Notes: generated from the letters alone by a model not told the origin. 64,000 bases of DNA from an uncultured Flavobacteriales bacterium (GCA_937974275.1 CALJIF010000145.1:1-64000), one strand, 5' to 3'. Positions 27,406-37,476 are shown, numbered from the stretch's first letter. Numbers and translations: made by a program.

Positions 27406-27479
27406 CTTTTTTGAACGGGAGCGCAGGACGTATTTGTCCGGTTTTTCACGCGACTTTTCAACAGCAACCTGCTGATGAA

Positions 27480-28541
27480 CTAGTTTTTTACTTGAGGAGC
27501 GTCGGAAGAAGGACGTCGGAAATAGGCCGGTGTTTGCAGCAATTTTCCGAAAACAAAGTACTGAACGACAACGAAATCCTTGCCGTCGTTGATGAGTGCG
27601 AACATACGATCGGGATCGAACTCAGGCGGAGCAGCAGCAGTGCTGTCCATAGGTTCTTTACCGTCGTTCTTTTTGCGGTACAGTTTCACCAGATTTTTCT
27701 TGCCTTTGGAATCCATCACTTCAATGGTGTGAATCGGCTCGCTGCGAATGATAGAATCTTTACGAGGCTGTTCGATTACGCTGATAAAGTTTTCGAATCC
27801 GATGCGGTTATAGTAAGAAATGTACTGCTTCACCGCAATGGTATCGAAAGGCAAAGGCTGTCCGGTGATGCTTTGTAAACCAAACGACTTGCTGCCCGCA
27901 CTTTGTGTTACTACGAACGATTGTTCTGGAGCGCCCTGATGCGTGACTTTAATACTGCGAATATCCGGTGCGAAATAGCCGAACACCGTACGATCGCGCC
28001 ATTCTTCTTCCGCAGTAAAATAACGTGTAGTAAGATAACCGTTAAAACCCTTAATCTCCATCACAAAAGGTTCCGAAGAATTCTCTCCCGTTTTTTCATC
28101 CGCTAACAGCATGTACGTGCCCGTCATATCCTGCGTTTCGCTGCCTACGTAGTACAATTTGATCAACTTATCGCCGGCATACACTTCCACTTTCGTGCCA
28201 CCTGTTGCTAACTGCTTAATCACTGTAGGTTTCAATTTCAATCCTACAGGTTCTTTCACGGAAATGTCGTGCATGGTCTTTAAAAGGATCTTCACCGCAT
28301 CGGGACGTGCAGTATATTTTCCGTTCACCATCCACGAACCGTCCGGTTGTTTCGTGAGTGTAGTTTGTTTCATGGCTTTATCGGCCAGAAATATTTTGGT
28401 GATGGAACCCGTATCGGCGATAGCAAAATCGCGCAACTCGCGGGAAATGGTGTTCTTGGTATCGCGTGTAACTAACCAAATGGTTAATCCGCTTAAAAGA
28501 ACAAGAACAACTAACAGAATGGAATTTCTTTTCATAATCAT
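27480..28541 (-). CDS. DUF4340 domain-containing membrane-anchored protein
   Basis: 353 residues. A membrane anchor (SILLVVLVLLSGLTIWLVT, about 5-24) is followed by a periplasmic domain with WMVNGKYTARPDAVKILLKT, LYYVGSETQDMTGTYMLL and YFTAEEEWRDRTVFGYF, typical of DUF4340. Such genes often follow gldG-like ABC transporter genes, so a part in the same exporter is plausible. It lies 75 bases after gldG. The C-terminal tail is proline- and charge-rich. Confidence 0.85.
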   Translation of the reverse strand: MIMKRNSILLVVLVLLSGLTIWLVTRDTKNTISRELRDFAIADTGSITKIFLADKAMKQTTLTKQPDGSWMVNGKYTARPDAVKILLKTMHDISVKEPVGLKLKPTVIKQLATGGTKVEVYAGDKLIKLYYVGSETQDMTGTYMLLADEKTGENSSEPFVMEIKGFNGYLTTRYFTAEEEWRDRTVFGYFAPDIRSIKVTHQGAPEQSFVVTQSAGSKSFGLQSITGQPLPFDTIAVKQYISYYNRIGFENFISVIEQPRKDSIIRSEPIHTIEVMDSKGKKNLVKLYRKKNDGKEPMDSTAAAPPEFDPDRMFALINDGKDFVVVQYFVFGKLLQTPAYFRRPSSDAPQVKN

Positions 28542-28616
28542 TAATGCTAACTACCAACACTATTTCCGTTCGTACAACACTCGTTTTACAAGCGGAGCCG
28601 ATCACTACATATTCGG

Positions 28617-30530
28617 TTACATTTTCTTGAGATGTCTCTTCCGGAAGCGATAACTGTATGCCACAGCGGCTGCATAAACCGCGATCAACAGAGCAGTAAT
28701 CCATGTTGTTTTAATTTGCAACTGGAATGTAGCGACCAGATAAATTAAAAGACCTGCAGCAGGCAACAACACATCCCATTTGCCGGATATACCGTATTTG
28801 TTTTTGCGAACAAAGTGGAACAAAAATCCGAATGACAAGATAAATGCCACAGGAGCCAATGTGTTCACGAGTTGCCAACGCATGCGACGTTCTTTAATCT
28901 TATTCTTGTCCAATAAGCGCAACATCACTTCGCGCGAACGAATAGCGAGCAATTCTTTATCACCACACAAATAGTTAACGCAGTTGAGCAAGAACGGCTT
29001 GTTGGCATAGGTGTATCCCGAATAACGATCGTATCCTAATACCATCGGTTGCCCTTGACGAATATCGTTTGCTGCAACTTCACCATCGCTAATGACGATC
29101 ATTTGTGTTGCAGGACTTTTGTCCTTAAATCCGATGAGTTTGTTTTGTTTGAATTCGTCCGGTAAATATTTGTTTTTCCAATACGAATCAAATTGTCCTT
29201 CCAGCAACACCGCAACAGGCTGACGTGGTTTATTAAATTGTCTGCGGTCCGGTTGAATGCGCGTTAATGCTAACGTGATGCGTGTTGGAGTCGTTACGGC
29301 ACGTGAACTTCCGGAGGTCGTCATCAGAATAGTTTTCTTCACATTCGCAGATGTTTCCACCGTGTCGATCGTGCTGAGATAGGTAAAACGAATCGCATCC
29401 AGATTTTTTACGATTGGATGTTTTTCTTCCGGCAAAATAGTGGGATAAAACAACCACGGACGACGTTCCACTTGTGCGGGAGCGCCCGGAGGTGCCACGT
29501 TAATGCCAATTGGACTGCAATATAAATCTTGCACAAGCGTTGTATTTAAACGTGCACCGTAACGGAATAACAATTCTTCAATTCCCAACTGATTCGGCAT
29601 GCCCATGGTTTGTCCGGTCAACGCCATCGTATCCTGATTGATATACACAGGATCCACCATCCACATCACTTTCCCGCCATACATCACGTACTGATCCAAC
29701 ACAAACAAATCCTGTTGCGAATACATGGTATCGGGACGCGCAATAACAAGAGCCGTGTATTTATTACGAATTTGTTCCGCATTCTGAACCGTATCACGAA
29801 ACGCATTTAAATTGCCTTTCAGATCTACATACTCTACATCATAGTATTCGCGTAATGCTTTTGTGAACTGATTCAGGTACAAAGAATCCAATTCGTAATG
29901 TCCCTGCACAATTCCGATTTTCGGTTTCATCACAATCTTCAGCTTACGAATGGCATTGGTAATTTCATATTCCAAGCCGCTTACCGAGTTGTTCAATTGT
30001 TGCTCGGGCGTTGTTCCGGAACGGGTACTCAATAGTTCCAGTGCAACTTCTTTGCCACGATACGTTGCTAATGCGCCCGGGAAAATCTGCATGGTACTCA
30101 TGCCGCCACCGTCTTCGGCGGGAACTTCCAAGTTGAACTGTCGTACACCTTTTTCGATCAGCTGACGGTGAAATGCATCACGATCTTTTTTTACCGGATT
30201 CTCGGAAGGATTGATGAATTCGTACTGAATATTATCACCTGCATAGACGCGGAATTCATCAAGAATAATTTTGGTTTCTTCCTGCAATCGTTTGAAACCA
30301 CCTGCTCCCTGAGGAAAATCGCCTTCCAGATAAACTTTGAAATACACGATATCATCCAGCTCTTCCAGCATGGTTTTGGTGCTTTCCGATAGTGTATAAC
30401 GCTTCTCGGCCGTCAAGTCGAGACGGACAAACAGGTATTGCGACAAAACGGAGATTAAAACAATCACTCCGAATGTCATGACCAGCTGCAGAATATCTGC
30501 ACGTTTATTATCAATTCGTTGATCGCTCAT
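28617..30530 (-). CDS. gldG: Gliding-motility ABC transporter auxiliary protein GldG
   Basis: 637 residues from the ATG at 30530; the frame extends 14 residues upstream into gldF but the overlapping ATGA junction favours this start. It has an N-terminal membrane helix (LQLVMTFGVIVLISVLSQYLF), a large periplasmic ABC_transp_aux domain (YTLSESTKTMLEELDDIVYFKVYL, ALVIARPDTMYSQQDLFVLDQYVMYGGKVMWMVDPVY) and two C-terminal membrane helices. With GldF and an ATPase GldA (not in this window) it forms an ABC transporter linked to gliding in Flavobacterium. Its presence does not prove motility. Confidence 0.9.
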   Translation of the reverse strand: MSDQRIDNKRADILQLVMTFGVIVLISVLSQYLFVRLDLTAEKRYTLSESTKTMLEELDDIVYFKVYLEGDFPQGAGGFKRLQEETKIILDEFRVYAGDNIQYEFINPSENPVKKDRDAFHRQLIEKGVRQFNLEVPAEDGGGMSTMQIFPGALATYRGKEVALELLSTRSGTTPEQQLNNSVSGLEYEITNAIRKLKIVMKPKIGIVQGHYELDSLYLNQFTKALREYYDVEYVDLKGNLNAFRDTVQNAEQIRNKYTALVIARPDTMYSQQDLFVLDQYVMYGGKVMWMVDPVYINQDTMALTGQTMGMPNQLGIEELLFRYGARLNTTLVQDLYCSPIGINVAPPGAPAQVERRPWLFYPTILPEEKHPIVKNLDAIRFTYLSTIDTVETSANVKKTILMTTSGSSRAVTTPTRITLALTRIQPDRRQFNKPRQPVAVLLEGQFDSYWKNKYLPDEFKQNKLIGFKDKSPATQMIVISDGEVAANDIRQGQPMVLGYDRYSGYTYANKPFLLNCVNYLCGDKELLAIRSREVMLRLLDKNKIKERRMRWQLVNTLAPVAFILSFGFLFHFVRKNKYGISGKWDVLLPAAGLLIYLVATFQLQIKTTWITALLIAVYAAAVAYSYRFRKRHLKKM

Positions 30531-31267
30531 TTTTTCTCCCACTTTCTGCTTTGTAAAACAAGACGCGTGCACATTACAAACAGCGTATTAAAACTCAGGA
30601 AGTAGATTACATCTCTGGAATCAATTACACCACGACTTAACGAGTTGTAGTGTGCATTAATGCCCAGGTTAGCAATCAGCGTATCCGCAGTACCGATAAA
30701 TTCCAGCGAACTGATTTGCTCAAATCCGATATAGCAGAAGAATGACATAGCCAATGCCAAAATGAACGATACAATTTGATTGTCGGTTAGTGCTGATGCA
30801 AACAACCCGATGGAAACAAACGATGAACCCAGAAACAATAATCCGATATACGATCCCCAGGTTCCGCCGGTATCGATATTGCCTTCCGGAGCACCGAGTT
30901 TGTAAACCGAATAGAAATATACCAGCGTTGGGATGAGGGAGAATAACACGAGTACAAGTCCGGCCAGATATTTCGCCATAATAATTTGAAGATCGGTCAA
31001 CGGACGCGTTAACAACAATTCTATGGTTCCCGATTTTTTTTCATCGGCGAATGAACGCATGGTAATGGCCGGAATGAGGAATAAAAACACCCATGGCGCA
31101 ATGGCAAAAAGCGTGTCGATATTCGCATAGCCCATGTCCAGCACGTTGGAATCACCTTTGATGATCCACATGAATAAACTGATGGCCAGCAAGAACACGA
31201 TGATGACGATGTAGCCGATCAGCGAGCTCAGAAAGCTTCGTATTTCTTTAGTAAACAAGGAGTACAT
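30527..31267 (-). CDS. gldF: Gliding-motility ABC transporter permease GldF
   Basis: 246 residues from the ATG at 31267; an upstream start at 31294 would precede the TATTTTTG box and is less likely. Six membrane helices are predicted, with the typical ABC-2 features YSLFTKEIRSFLSSLIGYIV, AITMRSFADEKKSGTIELLLTRPL and a C-terminal SRGVIDSRDVIYFLSF. Its stop overlaps the gldG start as ATGA, so both are translated together. Confidence 0.93.
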   Translation of the reverse strand: MYSLFTKEIRSFLSSLIGYIVIIVFLLAISLFMWIIKGDSNVLDMGYANIDTLFAIAPWVFLFLIPAITMRSFADEKKSGTIELLLTRPLTDLQIIMAKYLAGLVLVLFSLIPTLVYFYSVYKLGAPEGNIDTGGTWGSYIGLLFLGSSFVSIGLFASALTDNQIVSFILALAMSFFCYIGFEQISSLEFIGTADTLIANLGINAHYNSLSRGVIDSRDVIYFLSFNTLFVMCTRLVLQSRKWEKK

Positions 31268-31275
31268 AACGGATT

Positions 31276-31283
31276 CAAAAATA
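31276..31283 (-). promoter_or_regulatory. -7 box of the gldFG promoter
   Basis: Minus-strand TATTTTTG, a full TAnnTTTG match ending 8 bases before the gldF ATG at 31267. Confidence 0.6.
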
Positions 31284-31319
31284 CATATAAGCAAGCGGCA
31301 AAAGGTGCGATTCCAACTA

Positions 31320-31333
31320 AGCTATTAACAGGA
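31320..31333. repeat. Second copy of the 14-bp sequence AGCTATTAACAGGA
   Basis: It is identical to 2375-2388 and lies 36 bases upstream of the gldF -7 box, in the same orientation relative to transcription as the copy near dnaB. Confidence 0.35.
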
Positions 31334-31569
31334 TTTTGCACATTATTTAACCGGTCCAACGATACATGGTTAAGTAATTATTCGGTGTAAAAAGCTGAAA
31401 TTCAGTGGTTACTGAAATTTGATTCGTGTTGTTGGTTAAGTACCTTGGTAAATAACGTTTTATCGTGGTTCATATCTTCCTCATAATCATGAACGAATTA
31501 TGAATCAAGATGTTGCAGAGCATCCACGAATTAACCAACTTCGCGCCTCGAATCTTGAAGATACCGCTT

Positions 31570-32886
31570 ATGTACGTTTTGAAATTTGGCGGAACCTCTG
31601 TGGGTTCCGTAGAGCGCATGAAAGCGCTGAAACAATTGATTGTTAACGACACACCCAAAATTGTCGTGCTTTCGGCGATGTCCGGAACGACCAATAAGTT
31701 GGTGGAAATTTCAGAACACCTATTTGCCAAAAAGCACGACACAGCCAATACACTCATCAATGACCTGGAGCAGAAATATCTTGAGGTGGTGGATGAATTG
31801 TACGATAGGCCGGAGTGGAAACAGAAAGGTAAAGAGTTGGTGAACGAACATTTCGCGTATATCCGAAGCTTTACGATCGATTTATTTACGGTTAACGAAG
31901 AGCGTGCTATTCTTGCGCAGGGCGAGCTTTTGAGTACGGCTTTAGTTCATTTTCATTTGAGCGAATGCGGAATTGATTCGGTGTTGTTGCCGGCGCTGGA
32001 TTTTATGCGCACCGATGAAAACGGAGAACCGGATTTGAATTATATTGAAACGCATCTTAAAAATATACTTTCAAATTATTCCGATAATAAATTATTCATT
32101 ACACAGGGATATATCTGTCGTAATCGTTTCGGGGAAATTGATAATTTGAAGCGTGGAGGCAGTGATTACACGGCAACACTCGTGGGAGCTGTTCTCGATG
32201 CGCCTGAAATACAAATATGGACGGATATTGACGGCATGCACAACAACGACCCGCGCATCGTCGACAAAACCTATCCGATCAGTGAGTTAACGTTTGATGA
32301 AGCGGCGGAGTTAGCGTATTTCGGTGCTAAAATTTTACATCCGACCTGTGTGTTGCCGGCACAAAAACGTAATGTTCCGGTTCGCTTGTTAAATACCATG
32401 CAGCCTGAGGCTAAAGGAACGTTAATTGGCACTGCAGATCCCGGTGATCGTATAACAGCCGTTGCTGCTAAGGATGGTATCATCGCGATTCAGATTAAAT
32501 CGGGGCGAATGTTGATGGCGTACGGTTTTTTGCGTTCGGTATTTGAAGTATTCGAACGTTACAAAACGCCGATTGATATGATTACAACGTCCGAGGTGGC
32601 GGTTTCATTAACGATTGATCAGGATACGTATCTTGATGAAATTGTCGCTGATCTGAATCAATTTGGTTTTGTGAAAGTGGAGCGTGATCAAACCATCGTA
32701 TGTATTGTAGGCACATTTAAGAAAGATAAACAAGGTTATGCGTCTCAGGTTTTTGATGCCTTGCGTGATATTCCGTTGCGCATGATTTCGTACGGTGGAA
32801 GCGAGAATAATATTTCTCTGCTGATTCAGTCGAAATACAAAGTGCCTGCATTACAAGCGTTAAACAAAGGCGTTTTTGCGCTGTAA
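31570..32886 (+). CDS. lysC: Aspartate kinase (monofunctional)
   Basis: 438 residues from the ATG at 31570. The longer frame from 31510 adds 20 residues before MYVLKFGGTSVG, which is the usual N-terminus. The kinase domain includes KFGGTSVGSVERM, IWTDIDGMHNNDPRIV and FDEAAELAYFGAKILHP. Two ACT domains fill the last about 150 residues and would bind a feedback amino acid. There is no homoserine dehydrogenase part. The next gene, lysA, points to the lysine branch. Confidence 0.93.
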   Translation: MYVLKFGGTSVGSVERMKALKQLIVNDTPKIVVLSAMSGTTNKLVEISEHLFAKKHDTANTLINDLEQKYLEVVDELYDRPEWKQKGKELVNEHFAYIRSFTIDLFTVNEERAILAQGELLSTALVHFHLSECGIDSVLLPALDFMRTDENGEPDLNYIETHLKNILSNYSDNKLFITQGYICRNRFGEIDNLKRGGSDYTATLVGAVLDAPEIQIWTDIDGMHNNDPRIVDKTYPISELTFDEAAELAYFGAKILHPTCVLPAQKRNVPVRLLNTMQPEAKGTLIGTADPGDRITAVAAKDGIIAIQIKSGRMLMAYGFLRSVFEVFERYKTPIDMITTSEVAVSLTIDQDTYLDEIVADLNQFGFVKVERDQTIVCIVGTFKKDKQGYASQVFDALRDIPLRMISYGGSENNISLLIQSKYKVPALQALNKGVFAL

Positions 32887-32897
32887 ATTATTGTCGT

Positions 32898-34058
32898 ATG
32901 TCCGCTTTTAGTCCCGAACAAATAGCAGTTTTAGGTCAGTCGCCAACTCCATTTTATTGTTACGATTTAAAATTGTTGCAACAAACGTTGGATGTGGTGA
33001 AATCGGAGTCCGGTAAATACGGATTTCACGTGCATTACGCAATGAAGGCCAACGTTGAAGATGAAGTGCTGGAGCTTATTCGCGCTGCCGGATTTGGTGC
33101 AGATTGCGTAAGTGGCGGTGAAGTAGAGAAGGCGCTGGGAGCAGGATTTAGTGCCGGTCAAGTGGTGTTTGCAGGTGTTGGAAAAAGTGATGCGGAAATT
33201 ATTGCAGCATTGCAAGCCGATATATTTTGTTTTAATTGTGAATCAATTCCTGAAATTGAGATTATTAATGAGCATGCGTTGACTCTCGGTAAGAAAGCTC
33301 GTATTGCATTGCGCATCAATCCTAACGTTCATGCGAATACACACCATTACATTACCACCGGTTTAGAGGAGAATAAATTCGGAATCGGAGTCAACGAACT
33401 TCCTGCTGTACTTGATATCATTGAACGATGTGAAGCTATTTCATTAATCGGTTTGCATTTCCATATCGGTTCTCAGATTACCGATTTAAATGTGTTTAAG
33501 CAGTTGTGTGTCCGTGTCAATGAAATTCAGGAATGGTTCGTGTCGCGGAAAATTAATATTCAAATTATAAATGTCGGTGGTGGGCTTGGTGTGAATTATT
33601 ATGAACCGGACACGGAACGAATTCCTGATTTTGCCGCGTATTTCGCCGTATTTAAGCGGTTCCTGGAAATTCGCAATGGTCAGGAAGTGCATTTCGAATT
33701 GGGACGCGCCATCGTGGCACAGTGCGGAACGTTGATCTCACGTGCGCTTTTTGTGAAAAAGGGTGTGCAGACACAATTCGCTGTTCTTGATGCCGGTATG
33801 ACGGAATTGATTCGTCCGGCACTATATCAGGCTTATCATAAAGTGGAAAATTTAACCGCAACTCCCGGTTCAAAACCGGAACGTTACGATGTAGTTGGCC
33901 CGGTATGCGAATCGAGCGATTGTTTCGGCAAAGCGATGGAGCTTCATACCATTAAACGCGGCGATATCATTGCGATACGAACAGCCGGCGCGTACGGTTC
34001 GGTCATGGCGAGTCATTATAATTTACGACGGTTAAATCCGCCCGTTTTCCTGAAATAG
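32898..34058 (+). CDS. lysA: Diaminopimelate decarboxylase
   Basis: 386 residues, slightly short for the family. The pyridoxal-phosphate lysine is in VHYAMKANVEDEVL near the N-terminus. The barrel has GADCVSGGEVEKAL, GLHFHIGSQITD and NVGGGLGVNY, and the C-terminal sheet domain has the CESSDCFGK motif with the catalytic cysteine. It makes lysine from meso-diaminopimelate. It lies 11 bases after aspartokinase, so the two ends of lysine synthesis are made from one transcript. Confidence 0.95.
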   Translation: MSAFSPEQIAVLGQSPTPFYCYDLKLLQQTLDVVKSESGKYGFHVHYAMKANVEDEVLELIRAAGFGADCVSGGEVEKALGAGFSAGQVVFAGVGKSDAEIIAALQADIFCFNCESIPEIEIINEHALTLGKKARIALRINPNVHANTHHYITTGLEENKFGIGVNELPAVLDIIERCEAISLIGLHFHIGSQITDLNVFKQLCVRVNEIQEWFVSRKINIQIINVGGGLGVNYYEPDTERIPDFAAYFAVFKRFLEIRNGQEVHFELGRAIVAQCGTLISRALFVKKGVQTQFAVLDAGMTELIRPALYQAYHKVENLTATPGSKPERYDVVGPVCESSDCFGKAMELHTIKRGDIIAIRTAGAYGSVMASHYNLRRLNPPVFLK

Positions 34059-34205
34059 TTCCGGTCTTCATTCCCTTTGATTGGTGGTGATCTATGTTCA
34101 CCGCGCAAAACTTGCCGTTCATCCAACATATTCGGCTTTTCGCCATAATGTGGTAGCAGCAGCGCATTTTTCCGTTAAAATTGTGGCTACTTAACCGAAT
34201 ATGTT

Positions 34206-36653
34206 ATGAAGAATTATGTTGTGGCTGTAGCTGTTTTAGCAGCATTCCAATCTGTTGATGCACAATTTGTAGGTAACGGTTCGTTCACCGGTGAAAAGCG
34301 TTCGTACTACGATGACGGTGCTTGGGCTCCCCGCGAACGAAATGTGGATTTTAAGCACATGCGTCTGGAGTTGACTTTCGAAACGGCGCAAGGATTGGTA
34401 AAGGGTAAAGCCACACATTTATTTACTCCGTTGCGCGAAACGGTCGATTCAATTTGGTTGGATGGTCCAGGAATTCGTGTAAGTGCTGTTACCATGAACG
34501 GTAAAACTGCAAAGTTTCGCTCTGAAGCGGAAGGACTGTGGGTGTTTGCGGACAAGTCGTTGCGTTTCGGTGAACAGGATAGTATGAGTATCACGTATGA
34601 ATGCAATCCACGCAAGGGTTTGTATTTTATCGGCTGGAACGATCCTCAGAATATTTCGCGTAAACAAATCTGGAGTCAGGGGCAAGGCATTGATAATCGC
34701 AATTGGATTCCGTTTTACGATGAAATGAACGACAAGCTCACTACTGAAATGATTGTGACGTTTGAATCGGCGTACAAAGTATTATCCAATGGTGTGAAGT
34801 TGAAAGAGAAAGACAACAAGAACGGCACCAAGACGTGGCATTACAAAATGAACAAACCGCATGCACCGTATTTGGTGATGTTGGGAATTGGGATGTATGA
34901 CATTAAGGAAACGAAGTCGAAGCGCGGTGTTCCGATGTATTTATACTATTACCCGGAATGGAAGAATAGAGTAGAAGCAACTTATCGTTACAGCGAGCGC
35001 ATGGTTGATTGGTTTGAAGAAGAAACCGGCGTTAATTATCCATGGGAAACGTATTCGCAAATTCCGGTTCAGGAGTTCATGTACGGTGCAATGGAAAATA
35101 CAACTGCAACCGTGTTCGGCGATTTCTTGTTTGTAGATGAAATTGGTGATAACGATCGCGGGTACGTGAGTGTAAATGCGCACGAGTTGGCACACCAGTG
35201 GTTTGGTGATTATGTTACAGCGCGTAGTGATGCACACCATTGGTTGCAGGAAAGTTTTGCAACGTATTACAACCAAATGTTTGAGCGTGAAGTGTATGGT
35301 GCAGATCATTTTGATTGGTTGCGCCGTGAAGCACAGATGAATTCTTTAAATGCATCAAAGAACGACTTGTTGCCGGTAGCGCACAGTCAAAGTGGAAGTG
35401 TTCGTCATTATCCGAAAGGTGCGTTTGTGTTGAATATGCTGAAATATGTGGTGGGTGGTCGTGATCCTTACAATCGTGCCATCAAGCATTATTTATTGAA
35501 ATACCCATACGGAAGTGTGGACTCCGACAACCTGTTGTATTCTTTTAATGAGACCACAGGAATGAGTTTAAACTGGTTCTGGGAGCAGTGGGTGTACAGA
35601 GGTGGAGAACCTTCGTATAACGTTGAAGCCAATGAAATTGCGGATAGCAATGGCAACAAGAGCACGCAGTTTGCCGTGGAGCAAGTTCACACAACAGGAG
35701 ACGTAGTAGGCTTGTTCAAAATGCCGATTTGGTTTGAAGTGTATTATACCGATGGAACTTCTGATCGTAAAATGGTGTGGATTGAAAACAAGAACCACGT
35801 AGTTAATATCCCGAACAAGCAAGGCAAAGAAGTTTCATACGTGTTGTTCGATCCGAATAACGAAGTACTAAAAACGGTAACATTCCGCAAGCCGTTGAAC
35901 TGGTTAAAAAATCAGGCGTTGAATGCGAAAAATATGTTGGATCGTTATGATGCGGTGGCTGCAATGAAAGATTATCCTGCAGCTGATAAGCGTGCTACGT
36001 TGTTGGAAGTGTTTAATAAAGAAAAGTTCCACGCCGTTAAAGGTGAAATTATTCGTCAGTTAATCAACGATAATGGTGCGGAATCAAACACGATCATTAC
36101 TAACGCCTTCAGCAGCGTGGACCCGCAGGTTCACAAGCATTTAATTAATGCTACAACAACAATTTCTCCTGAACGTGAGCCGGGTTATCGCAACTTGCTG
36201 CGCGCAAAAAGTTATGATGTGATTGCGATGACTTTAGAAAAATTGTCCTACGAATTCCCTGATCGTGCAGAGTCGTATTTGAATGATACGAAAGGAGTTG
36301 TTGGAATTTCCGGGCGTAACGTTGAGATCAAGTGGCTTGAAGTCAAAGCTCGTACATCCAATGATCAGGCTGCTTTGGATCAATTAGTAGCTTATACTTC
36401 GGTGTCGTATGAATTCAGAACGCGTGCCAATGCAGCACAAGCGTTAAAGCGATTAAATTACTTCACACCGGCATTGTTGCCGAATTTGACACAAGCAATG
36501 ATGAGTTCCAACGGTCGTTTGGCCGGACCATGCGGAGATGTTTTAAATTTCTTCTACGGTCAGCACAAGCATCGCCGTACAATTAAAACATACATCGACA
36601 GTCAGAACTGGACGAACTGGCAAAAGCAAGCGGTTAATCGTTTCCTGCAATAG
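34206..36653 (+). CDS. M1 family zinc aminopeptidase, exported
   Basis: 815 residues. A signal peptide (about 1-19, ending VDAQ) precedes the beta-sheet domain. The catalytic domain has the substrate motif GAMEN at 294-298, the zinc site HELAH at 326-330 with third ligand Glu349, and then a HEAT-like C-terminal domain (about 580-815). It removes N-terminal residues from peptides, probably in the periplasm or on the surface. No T9SS sorting tail is visible. It is monocistronic. Confidence 0.94.
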   Translation: MKNYVVAVAVLAAFQSVDAQFVGNGSFTGEKRSYYDDGAWAPRERNVDFKHMRLELTFETAQGLVKGKATHLFTPLRETVDSIWLDGPGIRVSAVTMNGKTAKFRSEAEGLWVFADKSLRFGEQDSMSITYECNPRKGLYFIGWNDPQNISRKQIWSQGQGIDNRNWIPFYDEMNDKLTTEMIVTFESAYKVLSNGVKLKEKDNKNGTKTWHYKMNKPHAPYLVMLGIGMYDIKETKSKRGVPMYLYYYPEWKNRVEATYRYSERMVDWFEEETGVNYPWETYSQIPVQEFMYGAMENTTATVFGDFLFVDEIGDNDRGYVSVNAHELAHQWFGDYVTARSDAHHWLQESFATYYNQMFEREVYGADHFDWLRREAQMNSLNASKNDLLPVAHSQSGSVRHYPKGAFVLNMLKYVVGGRDPYNRAIKHYLLKYPYGSVDSDNLLYSFNETTGMSLNWFWEQWVYRGGEPSYNVEANEIADSNGNKSTQFAVEQVHTTGDVVGLFKMPIWFEVYYTDGTSDRKMVWIENKNHVVNIPNKQGKEVSYVLFDPNNEVLKTVTFRKPLNWLKNQALNAKNMLDRYDAVAAMKDYPAADKRATLLEVFNKEKFHAVKGEIIRQLINDNGAESNTIITNAFSSVDPQVHKHLINATTTISPEREPGYRNLLRAKSYDVIAMTLEKLSYEFPDRAESYLNDTKGVVGISGRNVEIKWLEVKARTSNDQAALDQLVAYTSVSYEFRTRANAAQALKRLNYFTPALLPNLTQAMMSSNGRLAGPCGDVLNFFYGQHKHRRTIKTYIDSQNWTNWQKQAVNRFLQ

Positions 36654-36688
36654 GAGCGATTAACCGCCTGAAAAATGGTTAGTAAAAT

Positions 36689-37450
36689 TTACTTCTGCTT
36701 AAATGCGTTGATCGCATTCACCGTGAAGTCAGAAAGGACGAGTTTGCCGCTCATTCCCGCGCGTTCTGCCAGCAACTGATCCCAGTTTTCGGTGCCTTCC
36801 CAAAATACTTTTTTCAGCATCGCCATCGCTTCAGGATTGCTATTAGCCAAGCGTTGCGCCAAGGCATTTACTGCTGCATCCAGCTCATCAGTTGTTGTGA
36901 AAACATCGGTGTACATGCCCACTTGTTTTGCCCAATGTGCATCGCGCCATTCCGTGGCGTTAATCGCCAAGTTGCTGAATGCAGAAGTTCCGATTTTACG
37001 TTCAACCGCAGGTCCAACCACGAAAGGTCCGATACCCACAGCCAGTTCCGATAACTTCACTGCTGCCGCCGTTGTTGCAATTGTATAATCTGCTGCACAC
37101 GCAATTCCGACGCCACCGCCAACAGCTTTACCTTGCACGCGTGCAATAACAAATTTCGGAGCCTTGCGAATCGCATTAATCACCGCAGCAAATCCCGAAA
37201 AGAAATACGTGCCGGTTTCAATGTCTTTAATGCTGATTAATTCGTCGAACGAAGCGCCCGCACAAAAGGCTTTATCGCCTTCACTTTCCAGAACAATCAC
37301 CTTTACATCAGCATCAATACCCGCTTTTTCAATAGTGTTTGCTAATTCGCGCAACAAAGCGCCGGGCATAGAATTGCTTTGCGGGTGACCAAATTTAATT
37401 CGGGCAATACCGCCATCTGCTTGATAAGAAATACTTCCGTTCGGATTCAT
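36689..37450 (-). CDS. Enoyl-CoA hydratase/isomerase family protein
   Basis: 253 residues from the ATG at 37450. A longer frame from 37591 would run through the TATTTTTG box and into the divergent gene's promoter, so it is rejected. Crotonase-fold features are EGDKAFCAGASFDEL (oxyanion hole) and GKAVGGGVGIACAADYTIAT. The usual second catalytic glutamate region reads LSELAVGIGPFVVGPAVERK. It may act in fatty acid or amino acid breakdown or as an isomerase; the substrate is not evident. Confidence 0.88.
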   Translation of the reverse strand: MNPNGSISYQADGGIARIKFGHPQSNSMPGALLRELANTIEKAGIDADVKVIVLESEGDKAFCAGASFDELISIKDIETGTYFFSGFAAVINAIRKAPKFVIARVQGKAVGGGVGIACAADYTIATTAAAVKLSELAVGIGPFVVGPAVERKIGTSAFSNLAINATEWRDAHWAKQVGMYTDVFTTTDELDAAVNALAQRLANSNPEAMAMLKKVFWEGTENWDQLLAERAGMSGKLVLSDFTVNAINAFKQK

Positions 37451-37468
37451 AATGGTAGAATTAGACGG

Positions 37469-37476
37469 CAAAAATA
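37469..37476 (-). promoter_or_regulatory. -7 box of the enoyl-CoA hydratase gene
   Basis: Minus-strand TATTTTTG, a full TAnnTTTG match 18 bases before the ATG at 37450. Confidence 0.6.

Larger units (their letters stand above)
31268..31569. other. 302-base intergenic region between gldF and aspartokinase
   Basis: It holds the gldF -7 box, the 14-bp sequence shared with the dnaB region (31320-31333), two copies of TGGTTAAGTA 66 bases apart (31367-31376 and 31433-31442), and a small hairpin TTCAGT-GGTT-ACTGAA (about 31411-31426). I see no good promoter for aspartokinase, no riboswitch and no small reading frame worth calling. Confidence 0.6.

Noticed and set aside
31268..31569. Lysine riboswitch or peptide leader before aspartokinase
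   Set aside because: No lysine-riboswitch-like core, no lysine-rich leader peptide and no terminator/antiterminator pair can be seen.
34726..34747. Second copy of the GACAAGCTC repeat core
   Set aside because: It lies inside the conserved M1 peptidase coding sequence, lacks the flanking palindrome and is best explained by chance.
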